Assembly (NCBI RefSeq): GCF_002954585.1
Contig: NZ_MSCI01000002.1
Span: forward strand, 287,893-351,892
DNA from: Vibrio chagasii
GTDB lineage: Bacteria; Pseudomonadota; Gammaproteobacteria; Enterobacterales; Vibrionaceae
DNA length: 64,000 bases
Reading direction: 5' to 3'
The stretch's first letter is position 1. Each line of letters begins with the position of its first letter. Both the position numbers and the translations under genes were made by a program. Of the stretch, positions 23,801-33,343 are shown one piece after another. Under the pieces are notes generated by a model. That model did no database searches, was not told where the DNA came from, and was given only the letters and a program-made list of their open reading frames with translations.

Positions 23801-24544
23801 CTATTTGTTAAGCGAGGCTATCAGATCTTGAATCTTTGCCGTGCTTGTTACTGGGATTAAGTAATCGTCTACATCGTCATGCCCCATTTGAGCTTGAGAG
23901 GCTTGTGTCATTAGGCTTGGTCTTGTCGACTTGCCAGACAGATGCAGTGCTTGAACGCCAGTGTGCTTGAGAATTTGTCGGCCATTTTCAGCGGTAACGC
24001 CTGCCCCAGCCATAATATCTAAGCGGCCTTGAGTGAGCCTAACCATCTCCTTGAGAATATCTTTTCCTTGCTCCGCGTTACTTGCTAAACCTGAAGTTAA
24101 AACACGTTCACAGCCAAGTTCGATAATTTGTTCTAGCGCTTTTTGGTAATCCTTAAGTTGGTCTATAGCACGGTGAAAGGTCACGCCAAGTTTTAGCTGG
24201 TGGGCTTTTGAGGTTAGTGCTTTCATAGCAGCCATGTCTATTTCACCTTGAGCGGTAAGCACACCTAATACCACACCATCTAAACCAGCATGGGCAGCGG
24301 CTTGGATATCATCAAGCATGCACATCACGTCGTCATTATCGAAGATGAAGTCGCCTTGTCTTGGTCGAATCATTGCGTACACGGGAACCGATGAAATGCG
24401 AGCGGCTTGCTTCATCATACCTAAGCTTGGAGTTAATCCACCAAGTGCTAGTGAAGAGCAGAGCTCAATACGATTCGCTCCGCCTGCTAGGGCATTGTGT
24501 AGGGATTCTAGGTTATCGATACAAACTTCAATTTCGATATTCAT
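23801..24544 (-). CDS. cutC: CutC family protein
   Basis: TIM-barrel protein of 247 residues, the usual size. N-terminal [20 protein letters not shown] then [15 protein letters not shown], and the central [12 protein letters not shown] and [10 protein letters not shown] stretches, are signature CutC sequence. The name comes from copper homeostasis work in E. coli, but the biochemical role is unsettled. It appears to be a single-gene unit. Confidence 0.93.
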   Translation of the reverse strand: MNIEIEVCIDNLESLHNALAGGANRIELCSSLALGGLTPSLGMMKQAARISSVPVYAMIRPRQGDFIFDNDDVMCMLDDIQAAAHAGLDGVVLGVLTAQGEIDMAAMKALTSKAHQLKLGVTFHRAIDQLKDYQKALEQIIELGCERVLTSGLASNAEQGKDILKEMVRLTQGRLDIMAGAGVTAENGRQILKHTGVQALHLSGKSTRPSLMTQASQAQMGHDDVDDYLIPVTSTAKIQDLIASLNK

Positions 24545-24859
24545 GATATTTTACTCGTTCAAATTGAGAATGAGGAAATCATAGCAAGCTTGAGACGATT
24601 CTGAATAGGTAGTGATAGAGGAAAATAGAGGTAAAGTTTCGCTTTGCGGTTACCCCTATTCATAGAAGACATGAGCAAGGAATAAACCATTGTTGAAGCA
24701 ATAGACGCAAAAAGCCCGAAGCGTTAACTTCGGGCTTTGAATAAGACTTTACTTCTTAACTGATTGGCGGTGCGCTTTGCGCTGTAGCTTATGCTTTATT
24801 TCTCTTTATAGAGAGTCATCCAACCATTCACCCGTGTTGAGTCGGGCTTAAGAATGTAA
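24545..24859. other. Intergenic region between cutC and the peroxiredoxin gene
   Basis: This 315-bp gap contains the peroxiredoxin terminator at 24710-24738 and the upstream region of cutC. I see no convincing ORF or RNA gene. Confidence 0.5.
24708..24738 (-). terminator. Rho-independent terminator of the peroxiredoxin gene
   Basis: The perfect stem AAAGCCCGAAG/CTTCGGGCTTT has a 6-nt loop. Read on the minus strand it ends in a T5 run. It lies about 120 nt beyond the peroxiredoxin stop, which gives a fairly long 3' UTR. Confidence 0.8.
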
Positions 24860-25468
24860 TTACTTGCTTAGGTCGTCAGCGTGCTCAGATAGGAATGCTG
24901 CAACACCTTTTGGAGATGCGTCCATACCTGATTTACCTTCTTCCCATTGTGCAGGACAAACTTCACCGTTCTTCTCGTGGAAGTTTAGTGCGTCTACCAT
25001 GCGTAGCATTTCGTCGATGTTACGACCTAGTGGAAGATCGTTAACTACTTGGTGACGTACAAGGCCGTCAGCGTCGATTAGGAAAGAACCACGGAAAGCA
25101 ACGCCTGCTTCTGGGTGCTCAACATCGTATGCTTTGCAGATTTCGTGCTTAACGTCAGCAACTAGTGGGTATTTAACTTGACCGATACCGCCGTCAGCGA
25201 TAGCAGTGTTACGCCATGCGTTGTGAGAGAATTGAGAATCGATAGAAACACCGATTACTTCAACGCCTTTAGCTTGGAAATCTTCTAGACGGTTGTCGAA
25301 AGCGATTAGCTCTGAAGGACAAACGAAAGTGAAGTCTAGTGGGTAGAAGAAAACAACCGCTTTCTTACCTTTAGTGAATTCTGCGAAGTTGAAGTTATCA
25401 ACGATCTCACCGTTACCTAGAACAGCTGCTGCAGTAAAGTCAGGGGCTTGACGACCTACTAGTACCAT
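24860..25468 (-). CDS. Typical 2-Cys peroxiredoxin (AhpC/Prx1 type)
   Basis: Thiol peroxidase that reduces hydrogen peroxide and organic hydroperoxides. Of its 202 residues, C50 in DFTFVCPSE is the peroxidatic cysteine and C171 in GEVCPAQW the resolving one. A GGIG motif (DGGIGQVKYP) is present, but the C-terminal YF motif of peroxide-sensitive enzymes is missing (tail HADDLSK), which suggests a robust enzyme. An AGGAG site precedes the ATG. It is divergent from oxyR across a 210-bp gap with a candidate operator, so OxyR control is likely. No ahpF lies nearby. Confidence 0.93.
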   Translation of the reverse strand: MVLVGRQAPDFTAAAVLGNGEIVDNFNFAEFTKGKKAVVFFYPLDFTFVCPSELIAFDNRLEDFQAKGVEVIGVSIDSQFSHNAWRNTAIADGGIGQVKYPLVADVKHEICKAYDVEHPEAGVAFRGSFLIDADGLVRHQVVNDLPLGRNIDEMLRMVDALNFHEKNGEVCPAQWEEGKSGMDASPKGVAAFLSEHADDLSK

Positions 25469-25536
25469 TTTGGAATCTCCTAAAAAATTAGTTGGCCCAA
25501 CACATCTTTGTTTGGGCTCCGTTTCTACGCGACAAA

Positions 25537-25559
25537 CTATAGTACAATCGGTACTATAG
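25537..25559. promoter_or_regulatory. Perfect inverted repeat in the prx-oxyR gap, candidate OxyR operator
   Basis: CTATAGTAC, a 5-bp spacer, then GTACTATAG form a perfect 9-bp dyad. The ATAG/CTAT pieces resemble OxyR half-sites (ATAG-N7-CTAT). It lies about 70 bp upstream of prx and 120 bp upstream of oxyR. Assignment to OxyR is inferred from the divergent layout. Confidence 0.55.
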
Positions 25560-25678
25560 AAAAAAGCGAATTAAATAGATTAAGTTCATCGAAAAAAGCG
25601 ATAAGCTTATTCTTTGTCCTTTTCTCAGGTCTTAGGACCTTCTTGTAACTTATCCTACTCATATTACAAAGTAATTTC

Positions 25679-26584
25679 ATGAATAAATGGCCAAGTCTTA
25701 AGCAACTTCACTATCTTGTTACTCTTCACGAAACACGCCACTTTAGCGACGCCGCTGGTCGCTGTTTCGTTAGCCAATCTACTCTGAGTAAAGGTATCCA
25801 AAACCTAGAAGAGCTGATCGGTTGCCCTTTGTATGAGAAGAAAGATAAAAAGAGCCCACTCGTTTTCACTCAAGCGGGAGAGCTGGTGGTGAAGCATGGC
25901 CGAGAGTTATTGGCGAAAGGGCAAGATTTGGTTGAACTCGGAAACCTATGTAACGGCGATGCGATGCAAGGCCAGCTGCGAGTTGGATGTATCCCTACCA
26001 TTGCGCCATTTCTTTTGTGCGATTTGGTACAAGAAGCCAACCAGCGCTTTCCTCAGCTAAACTTACTGCTACGTGAAGACACCACAACGAACTTACTCGC
26101 AGCACTGCGTCATGGAGAATTAGATGTATTGATTCTGGCTCTACCTGTCGATATCGACAACATGGAGAGCAAAGTGGTTGGGCAAGATCCTTTTAGAATG
26201 GTCATCAGCCGTAATCAAGCAGATGGTATTCGTGTCCCAATTAAATATGATGACCTGCCAGACGAGTCTGTATTCTTATTGGAGAACGAGCACTGTTTAA
26301 CTGAGCACGCGGTGTCAGCGTGTAAGTTAACCGACAAAGAGAAAATAAACCCTTTCACCGCCACAAGCCTCCATACATTGGTGCAAATGGTCGCGAACGG
26401 TTTAGGAACCACCTTTATTCCACAAATGGCTATCGACCATGGGTTGCTGGAAAATCAAAACCTAGTTGTGATCGATCCTCCTGGCCAGCAAGCGTACCGT
26501 GATATTGGCCTGGTGTGGCGCCCTAGCTCATCACGCCGTGAAACCTTCCACCAATTAGCCGATGTGGTATCTGAGTTACTGTAA
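25679..26584 (+). CDS. oxyR: Hydrogen-peroxide-sensing regulator OxyR
   Basis: LysR-type activator, 301 residues. The winged helix spans about 1-62. The redox pair is C206 and C215 (HCLTEHAVSAC), with the same spacing as C199/C208 of E. coli OxyR, so peroxide can form the activating disulfide. It is divergent from the peroxiredoxin gene, its likely target. Its 3' end (LADVVSELL) recurs as a relic at 27962-28012, which marks this spot as an insertion point. Confidence 0.95.
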   Translation: MNKWPSLKQLHYLVTLHETRHFSDAAGRCFVSQSTLSKGIQNLEELIGCPLYEKKDKKSPLVFTQAGELVVKHGRELLAKGQDLVELGNLCNGDAMQGQLRVGCIPTIAPFLLCDLVQEANQRFPQLNLLLREDTTTNLLAALRHGELDVLILALPVDIDNMESKVVGQDPFRMVISRNQADGIRVPIKYDDLPDESVFLLENEHCLTEHAVSACKLTDKEKINPFTATSLHTLVQMVANGLGTTFIPQMAIDHGLLENQNLVVIDPPGQQAYRDIGLVWRPSSSRRETFHQLADVVSELL

Positions 26585-26617
26585 TTTCATAATAGCGTTT
26601 GATTGCCATTTTTGCAG

Positions 26618-26653
26618 AAACCCATACGATTATGTTCAATCGTATGGGTTTTT
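26618..26653. terminator. oxyR terminator, shared with the end of the opposing gene
   Basis: The perfect stem AAACCCATACGATT/AATCGTATGGGTTT with a 6-nt loop is followed by T on the plus strand. The right arm is also the last codons (KNPYD, stop) of the opposing small membrane protein gene, so hairpin and coding end coincide. Confidence 0.85.
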
Positions 26654-27076
26654 GGATTTTGCGAAATAGTATTTTACAGATTTATATAAAAAATATAGTA
26701 GAATAAAAAATATACTATAAGTAGTGATTGGTCCAAACACAGATAGAAAAATATCGAACAGACTGCTAGATTTGTCAGTAATAATTATTTTCTTATCATT
26801 CTCTATAGTTAAAATATTATACTTTTCATTTTTAACCAGTTCGAAATCGAATCCATGAATTGATAAAATATTATCTATATCTAGTTTATAATAATAAGTT
26901 TTAGACCCTTTAGTATGAACTTGAACATGATCAAGGCTTACCACTCTTGCTTGCTTTTCAATACCGGATACCCAAAATTGGTAGGTATCTACTGCAAGTC
27001 CGTAGACTAAAAAAGATAGGAAAGTATAGCCTAAAGTAAAAGAAGAAAACTTAAGAAGTAGGAATGATTTTTTCAT
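26636..27076 (-). CDS. Small two-helix membrane protein of unknown function, copy 1 (B)
   Basis: 146 residues from the ATG at 27076. That start is chosen because it overlaps the stop of the preceding gene (ATGA) and follows GGCGGCGGA. A longer frame running upstream belongs to the coding region of the preceding gene. One membrane helix at about 12-35, a polar beta-rich domain of about 70 residues (ARVVSLDHVQVHTKGSKTYY, tentatively reminiscent of DUF3592-type domains), then a second helix at about 110-130. The layout suggests the domain faces the periplasm. AT-rich, last gene of a coupled trio. A near-identical copy lies at 28068-28514. Confidence 0.7.
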   Translation of the reverse strand: MKKSFLLLKFSSFTLGYTFLSFLVYGLAVDTYQFWVSGIEKQARVVSLDHVQVHTKGSKTYYYKLDIDNILSIHGFDFELVKNEKYNILTIENDKKIIITDKSSSLFDIFLSVFGPITTYSIFFILLYFLYKSVKYYFAKSKNPYD

Positions 27077-27483
27077 AATCCGCCGCCGCATTTTTCCTGT
27101 GAAAGCGCAAACTTTTCTAAAAGCCCTACTGAACCTCTCAGTTTCATTTTCATTATTGAACCACAATATACGTAGTCCGCGCTATTTTCCTTATAATCTT
27201 CAACTTTTAAATAATAAAGAGTAGATAGTGATATGGCTATTATAAAGTAAACACCGATATGATGATTTGTAGTTTGGTATTTGTCATCTCTATTTTTTAT
27301 TATTAGTACTAACTGTACGATGGTGTATGTAAATAAAAAAAATGCAATAAATGAACTTATTACAGAAACAAAGTAAATTCTTTCTGAGTCATACTCTCCT
27401 GAAGGGAAGTATATGAACGGGTAACTGCATACAATAATGCTTGCTAAGCATATTATCGAGTACTTATATTTTGATATTTTCAT
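27073..27483 (-). CDS. Small three-helix membrane protein of unknown function (A)
   Basis: 136 residues with three predicted membrane helices (about 9-27, 36-62 and 75-92), then a C-terminal tail with two cysteines: YCG, about 14 residues, LLEKF, then EKC. Topology by the positive-inside rule puts the tail in the periplasm, where the cysteines could pair. Its ATG overlaps the stop of the upstream gene C, and its own stop overlaps the start of B, both as ATGA. It is a paralogue of C and D and a close copy of A' at 28511-28921. I do not recognise the family. Confidence 0.7.
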   Translation of the reverse strand: MKISKYKYSIICLASIIVCSYPFIYFPSGEYDSERIYFVSVISSFIAFFLFTYTIVQLVLIIKNRDDKYQTTNHHIGVYFIIAISLSTLYYLKVEDYKENSADYVYCGSIMKMKLRGSVGLLEKFALSQEKCGGGL

Positions 27484-27878
27484 TCATTACACATTTCTTC
27501 AGTGATGGCGAATTTTTCAAATATACCACGCGAGCTTTTTAATTCTAGTTCTGGGCCGCAGTATATATGAGTTGGGCTATTTTTTTTATAATCTTCCATT
27601 TTAAAATAATATATAAAAGAAAGAATGAACGATATAGCAAGTAAAACATATGAAGTTTTATTTTTCATTCTAATATGATCTTTCTTTGTTTTAAATATTA
27701 ATTTTAATTGAACTATACTTATGAAAAAAGACCAAAAGAAAGCAGGAGTAAGTAGTATTGATAAGAGATATACTTTATCGGTTCTATAAGAGCCGAGTGG
27801 GAAGTATAATATAGGGTAAGAACTGATTAATAATATAATCGTAAACCTAATAGCTTGTTTGTGCTTTCGTAGTTTCAT
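27480..27878 (-). CDS. Small three-helix membrane protein of unknown function (C)
   Basis: 132 residues, the same architecture as A: three hydrophobic helices, then a tail with YCG, IFEKF and a final cysteine (EEMC). Sequence identity to A is modest but the pattern YFPxGxY...EDYKxNS...YCG is shared. A good AGGA site lies 7 nt before ATG. It is the first gene of the second trio and is strongly AT-rich. No function can be assigned. Confidence 0.7.
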   Translation of the reverse strand: MKLRKHKQAIRFTIILLISSYPILYFPLGSYRTDKVYLLSILLTPAFFWSFFISIVQLKLIFKTKKDHIRMKNKTSYVLLAISFILSFIYYFKMEDYKKNSPTHIYCGPELELKSSRGIFEKFAITEEMCNE

Positions 27879-27901
27879 ATCTTTTCCTGTGTAGGTATAT
27901 G

Positions 27902-27920
27902 ACAGCCCCAGAGGGGCTGT
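27902..27920. other. GC-rich hairpin between the second trio and the oxyR relic
   Basis: The stem ACAGCCCC/GGGGCTGT with a 3-nt loop stands out in very AT-rich DNA. Read rightward it is followed by TTTAAAT, so it may be a weak rightward terminator. Read leftward it lies in the 5' region of gene C. Confidence 0.5.
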
Positions 27921-27961
27921 TTAAATAATATTTAATTAAATTTATACAGACTCGTCGCTAG

Positions 27962-28012
27962 CCGTCTCGTCATTTCGACCTGTTAGCCGATGTGGTGTCT
28001 GAATTGCTTTAA
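27962..28012 (+). pseudogene. Relic of an oxyR 3' end (17 codons)
   Basis: In one frame the sequence reads PSRHFDLLADVVSELL and stop. The real OxyR ends PSSSRRETFHQLADVVSELL. The DNA differs at several third positions (GTG/GTA, GAA/GAG, TTG/TTA, CTT/CTG), so it comes from a divergent oxyR allele rather than from a fresh local copy. It is followed, like the real oxyR end, by TTGATTGCCATTTTTGCAG and the same terminator hairpin. Confidence 0.8.
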
Positions 28013-28039
28013 AGTTAGTCACCTTAACAATAGTCCTTG

Positions 28040-28560
28040 ATTGCCATTTTTGCAGAAACCCATACGATTATGTTAAATCGTATGGGTTTTTGGATTTTGC
28101 GAAATAGTATTTTACAGATTTATATAAAAAATACAGTAGAATAAAAAATATACTATAAGCAGTGATTGGTCCAAACACAGATAGAAAAATATCGAACGGA
28201 CTGCTAGATTTGTCAGCAATAATTATTTTCTTATCATTCTCTATAGTTAAAATATTATACTTTTTATTTTTAACCAGTTCGAAATCGAATCCATGAATTG
28301 ATAAAATATTATCTATATCTAGTTTATAATAATAAGTTTTAGACCCTTTAGTATGAACTTGAACATGATCAAGGTTCACCACTCTTGCTTGCTTTTCAAT
28401 ACCGGATACCCAAAATTGGTAGGTATCTACTGCAAGTCCGTAGACTAAAAAAGATAGGAAAGTATAGCCTAAAGTAAAAGAAGAAAACTTAAGAAGTAGG
28501 AATGATTTTTTCATAATCCGCCGCCGCATTTTTCCTGTGAAAGCGCAAACTTTTCTAAAA
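28040..28560. repeat. Direct repeat, copy 2 (about 521 bp)
   Basis: Second copy of the 26602-27122 repeat, 1438 bp away. It contains its own terminator hairpin at 28056-28092. One loop base differs (C to A), which removes the stop codon seen in copy 1. Confidence 0.9.
28068..28514 (-). CDS. Small two-helix membrane protein of unknown function, copy 2 (B')
   Basis: 148 residues from the ATG at 28514, which overlaps the stop of A' as ATGA. It is almost identical to B at 26636-27076, with a handful of substitutions such as NLDH for SLDH and IIIADK for IIITDK. It is two residues longer (NPYDLT) because one base change removed the first stop. Same topology: helix, beta-rich probable periplasmic domain, helix. 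Confidence 0.7.
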   Translation of the reverse strand: MKKSFLLLKFSSFTLGYTFLSFLVYGLAVDTYQFWVSGIEKQARVVNLDHVQVHTKGSKTYYYKLDIDNILSIHGFDFELVKNKKYNILTIENDKKIIIADKSSSPFDIFLSVFGPITAYSIFFILLYFLYKSVKYYFAKSKNPYDLT

Positions 28561-28921
28561 AACCTACAGAACTTCTCATCTTTAATATTGCCCCGCAATA
28601 TACGTGACTAGTGCTTGTTTCTTTATACTCTTCAACCTTAAAGTAATAAAAAGTAGATAGTGATATGGCTATGATAAAATAAATACCCATATTATGATTT
28701 TTAGTTTGGTACTTATCATCCCTATTTTTTATTATCAGTGCGAGCTGTGCCACGGTAAACACTAAGAGAAAAAACATAAAAAATGAGCTTAGTACAGTAA
28801 CAAAGTAAACTCTATCTGAATCATACTCCCCCGAAGGGAAGTATATGAATGGGTAACTGCATACGGCAATGATTACTAAGCATATTATCGAGTGCTCATA
28901 TTCTGATATTTTTATAGCCAT
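28511..28921 (-). CDS. Small three-helix membrane protein of unknown function (A')
   Basis: 136 residues, a close paralogue of A: the same IICLxxIxVCSYPFIYFPSG start, KNRDDKYQT loop and identical C-terminus (FLEKFALSQEKCGGGL apart from one residue). The middle of the tail differs (YCGAILKMRSSVG against YCGSIMKMKLRGSVG). Divergence is therefore concentrated between TM1 and the cysteine tail, while the B genes downstream stayed nearly identical. Confidence 0.7.
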   Translation of the reverse strand: MAIKISEYEHSIICLVIIAVCSYPFIYFPSGEYDSDRVYFVTVLSSFFMFFLLVFTVAQLALIIKNRDDKYQTKNHNMGIYFIIAISLSTFYYFKVEEYKETSTSHVYCGAILKMRSSVGFLEKFALSQEKCGGGL

Positions 28922-28927
28922 CCTTTA

Positions 28928-29344
28928 TTATTTTCCACACTGTTTATTGAATGAAAACTTTTCTAGTAGTTGTGTTGAACGACCAATTTTAAGTTCAGAC
29001 CCGCAATAGGATTTACTATGTTGATTTTTCAAATTATCAAGGTCAGAGTAATACTCAAAACTAGGATAAGGGATCGCGATAATCGCTATAATTAAAACTA
29101 AAATAGACCTTCTACCTGAAATGTCCTTGTTTACGCGTCCCATCAAATAATTGAAATTGAAATAGATAAAATAAGGTAAAAGGAATGCAAAGAAAAAAAT
29201 TGTAATTGAGAATGACGCTGTCGATAAAAAATATACATCTTCATTGCCTGCCTTGGTGTTAGGCCAGAAATAAATTGAGTAAGATAGGAGTAAAGTAAAA
29301 AATAAAAACCAAGCGTTCGTTTTTACTGTATCTTCTTTGTTCAT
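28928..29344 (-). CDS. Small three-helix membrane protein of unknown function (D)
   Basis: 138 residues, first gene of the first trio. Three hydrophobic helices (about 12-28, 38-62 and 80-96), then a tail with YCGSELKIG, LLEKF and a final CGK, so it belongs to the same family as A, A' and C despite low identity. The ribosome site is weak (AATTAAA before ATG). A TATAAT lies 30 nt upstream. It is separated from A' by 6 bp. Confidence 0.68.
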   Translation of the reverse strand: MNKEDTVKTNAWFLFFTLLLSYSIYFWPNTKAGNEDVYFLSTASFSITIFFFAFLLPYFIYFNFNYLMGRVNKDISGRRSILVLIIAIIAIPYPSFEYYSDLDNLKNQHSKSYCGSELKIGRSTQLLEKFSFNKQCGK

Positions 29345-29400
29345 TTTAATTATCAGTCTATGTAAATTGTAACATTATATGTCACTATATTATCTTGGCT

Positions 29401-29447
29401 TCTTGAATTTTTTAATCTAATTAACTGTCCACGTAAAAAATTCAAGA
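29401..29447. promoter_or_regulatory. 14-bp perfect inverted repeat upstream of the membrane-protein cluster
   Basis: TCTTGAATTTTTTA at 29401-29414 and its exact complement at 29434-29447 are separated by 19 bp. The left arm falls where a -35 would sit for the TATAAT at 29374-29379. It may be an operator of the cluster or a recombination end. Confidence 0.5.
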
Positions 29448-29691
29448 GATTGCCCAATCATGAATACGACAACAGTGACGCGAGTAATGACAGGCTTTAA
29501 CCATTGCTAGGATACCTATTGATGAAATTAATTTTTATTTAACCCCCAAAATAAATTTTTATGGCGAATAATATAAATCGTATTAATATCATGTTCAACT
29601 AAATTCATATGGTGTAGCGTTCTGATGCGTTTTTTCGAATGAGTCCGGGGGAGTGGTATTTTATTTCTATTGACGAAAGTGATCTGGCGAT

Positions 29692-29721
29692 AGAGCCTCA
29701 TGATGTCATGAGGCTCTTTTT
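29692..29721 (+). terminator. Rho-independent terminator
   Basis: The perfect stem AGAGCCTCATGA/TCATGAGGCTCT with a 2-nt gap is followed by TTTT. The T-run is on the plus strand. On the minus strand the hairpin lies 10 nt after the CBS gene stop, but without a T-run. It probably serves rightward transcripts, and oxyR before the insertion is one possibility. Confidence 0.75.
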
Positions 29722-29730
29722 ATTGCTGCC

Positions 29731-30177
29731 TCAATCCACTTCAGCTTCTTCTGGCTCTACTTCTTCTTGCAGTTCAAGCAAGTTAATCGCGATGGTGACG
29801 AAGTCACTGTCGGTGATGATGCCAACCAGCTCGCCATGACTGACCACTGGTAAGCAGCCCACTTTATGCTTCTGCATGTAAATAGCAGACTCTTTTAACC
29901 CAGCTCGAGGCTCTACTGACATAACGTTTTTGTGCATGATGTCGTTGAGAGGAGTCGATAGGGTAAAAGATTGAGCTGGCGGAATGTTTTGTAGGCTAGA
30001 TTCTTGGGCGGCGAGAACGTCTCGTTGGGTGACTACGCCCAATAGTTTTCTATCGGCATCGACGACTGGGATATGGCGGATATCAAGCGCTTCCATGGTG
30101 TGCTTAGCATCGGCCAATGAATGTGAGCGCAATAAAGTATGAGGGTTGCGAGTCATCATATCTTCAACCTTGATCAT
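29731..30177 (-). CDS. CBS-domain protein
   Basis: 148 residues made of two CBS motifs, about 2-60 (IKVEDMMTRNPHTLL...VVTQRDVLAAQ) and 75-130 (LNDIMHKNVMSVEP...GIITDSDFVTIA), which together form one Bateman module able to bind an adenine nucleotide. No catalytic domain is attached. The start at 30177 is set by a strong AAGGAGG 5 nt upstream; a longer frame seven codons earlier contains that ribosome site. The acidic C-terminus is EEVEPEEAEVD. Probably a stand-alone energy sensor. Confidence 0.85.
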   Translation of the reverse strand: MIKVEDMMTRNPHTLLRSHSLADAKHTMEALDIRHIPVVDADRKLLGVVTQRDVLAAQESSLQNIPPAQSFTLSTPLNDIMHKNVMSVEPRAGLKESAIYMQKHKVGCLPVVSHGELVGIITDSDFVTIAINLLELQEEVEPEEAEVD

Positions 30178-31564
<1,387 letters not shown>

Positions 31565-31679
31565 TTTTAGCTGGTTATAAGCGATATAAATAAGAATTTA
31601 CGGGTGCTAGCAGTAAGCTAGGAGTCGGGCAGGGTCTCTGTCTAATCTCTCGCAAGGAATACGCGACCGCTCCTCATAG

Positions 31680-32882
<1,203 letters not shown>

Positions 32883-32993
32883 TATTTCTTTTTTGCGAGC
32901 CCTGTCTCTCTTCGGAGGGATGGGGCTTGAAAATAAAGGGATACAACCCAATTAGACAAACAATTACGAAAATATAAATAGAGGATGTTTTAA

Positions 32994-33323
32994 ATGTTTA
33001 TTTCTCAAGCTCACGCAGCAGCAGAAGGTGCACCAGCAGGCGGCGGTTTCGAAATGCTTATCATGCTAGGTATGTTCGCTGTGATCTTCTACTTCATGAT
33101 CTACCGTCCACAAGCTAAGCGCGTTAAAGAGCACAAGAACCTAATGGCTTCTATGGGCAAAGGCGACGAAGTTCTTACTAGCGGTGGTCTGATCGGTAAA
33201 ATCACTAAGATTGCAGAAGACAACGACTACGTTGCGATCGAACTGAACGCAAACAACGAAGTAGTTATCAAGAAAGACTTCGTTACAGCAGTGCTACCAA
33301 AAGGTACTCTGAAATCTCTATAA
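32994..33323 (+). CDS. yajC: Sec translocase accessory protein YajC
   Basis: Single-pass inner-membrane protein of 109 residues that associates with SecDF. The hydrophobic helix at about 20-38 (FEMLIMLGMFAVIFYFMIY) is followed by the conserved RPQAKRVKEHKNLMASMGKG and GDEVLTSGGLIGKI. A GAGGAT site lies upstream. It is followed at once by secD. Confidence 0.95.
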   Translation: MFISQAHAAAEGAPAGGGFEMLIMLGMFAVIFYFMIYRPQAKRVKEHKNLMASMGKGDEVLTSGGLIGKITKIAEDNDYVAIELNANNEVVIKKDFVTAVLPKGTLKSL

Positions 33324-33343
33324 ACAGCTAGAGGATCCTCGCT

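Larger units (their letters stand above)
26602..27122. repeat. Direct repeat, copy 1 (about 521 bp)
   Basis: Nearly identical, with scattered substitutions, to 28040-28560, at a constant offset of 1438 bp. It covers the oxyR terminator hairpin, gene B and the last codons of gene A. Similarity continues leftward and rightward at a lower level. Confidence 0.9.
29345..29730. other. AT-rich intergenic region with promoter, inverted repeat and terminator
   Basis: On the minus strand, TATAAT at 29374-29379 is a candidate -10 for gene D. A long inverted repeat lies just upstream at 29401-29447. A terminator is at 29692-29721. The stretch 29450-29640 holds no convincing gene; the longest readable peptides lack ribosome sites. 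Confidence 0.5.

Noticed and set aside
26602..28560. Insertion sequence or integron cassette as the source of the duplicated module
   Set aside because: No transposase, integrase, terminal inverted repeats with target duplications, or attC-like sites were seen at the borders.
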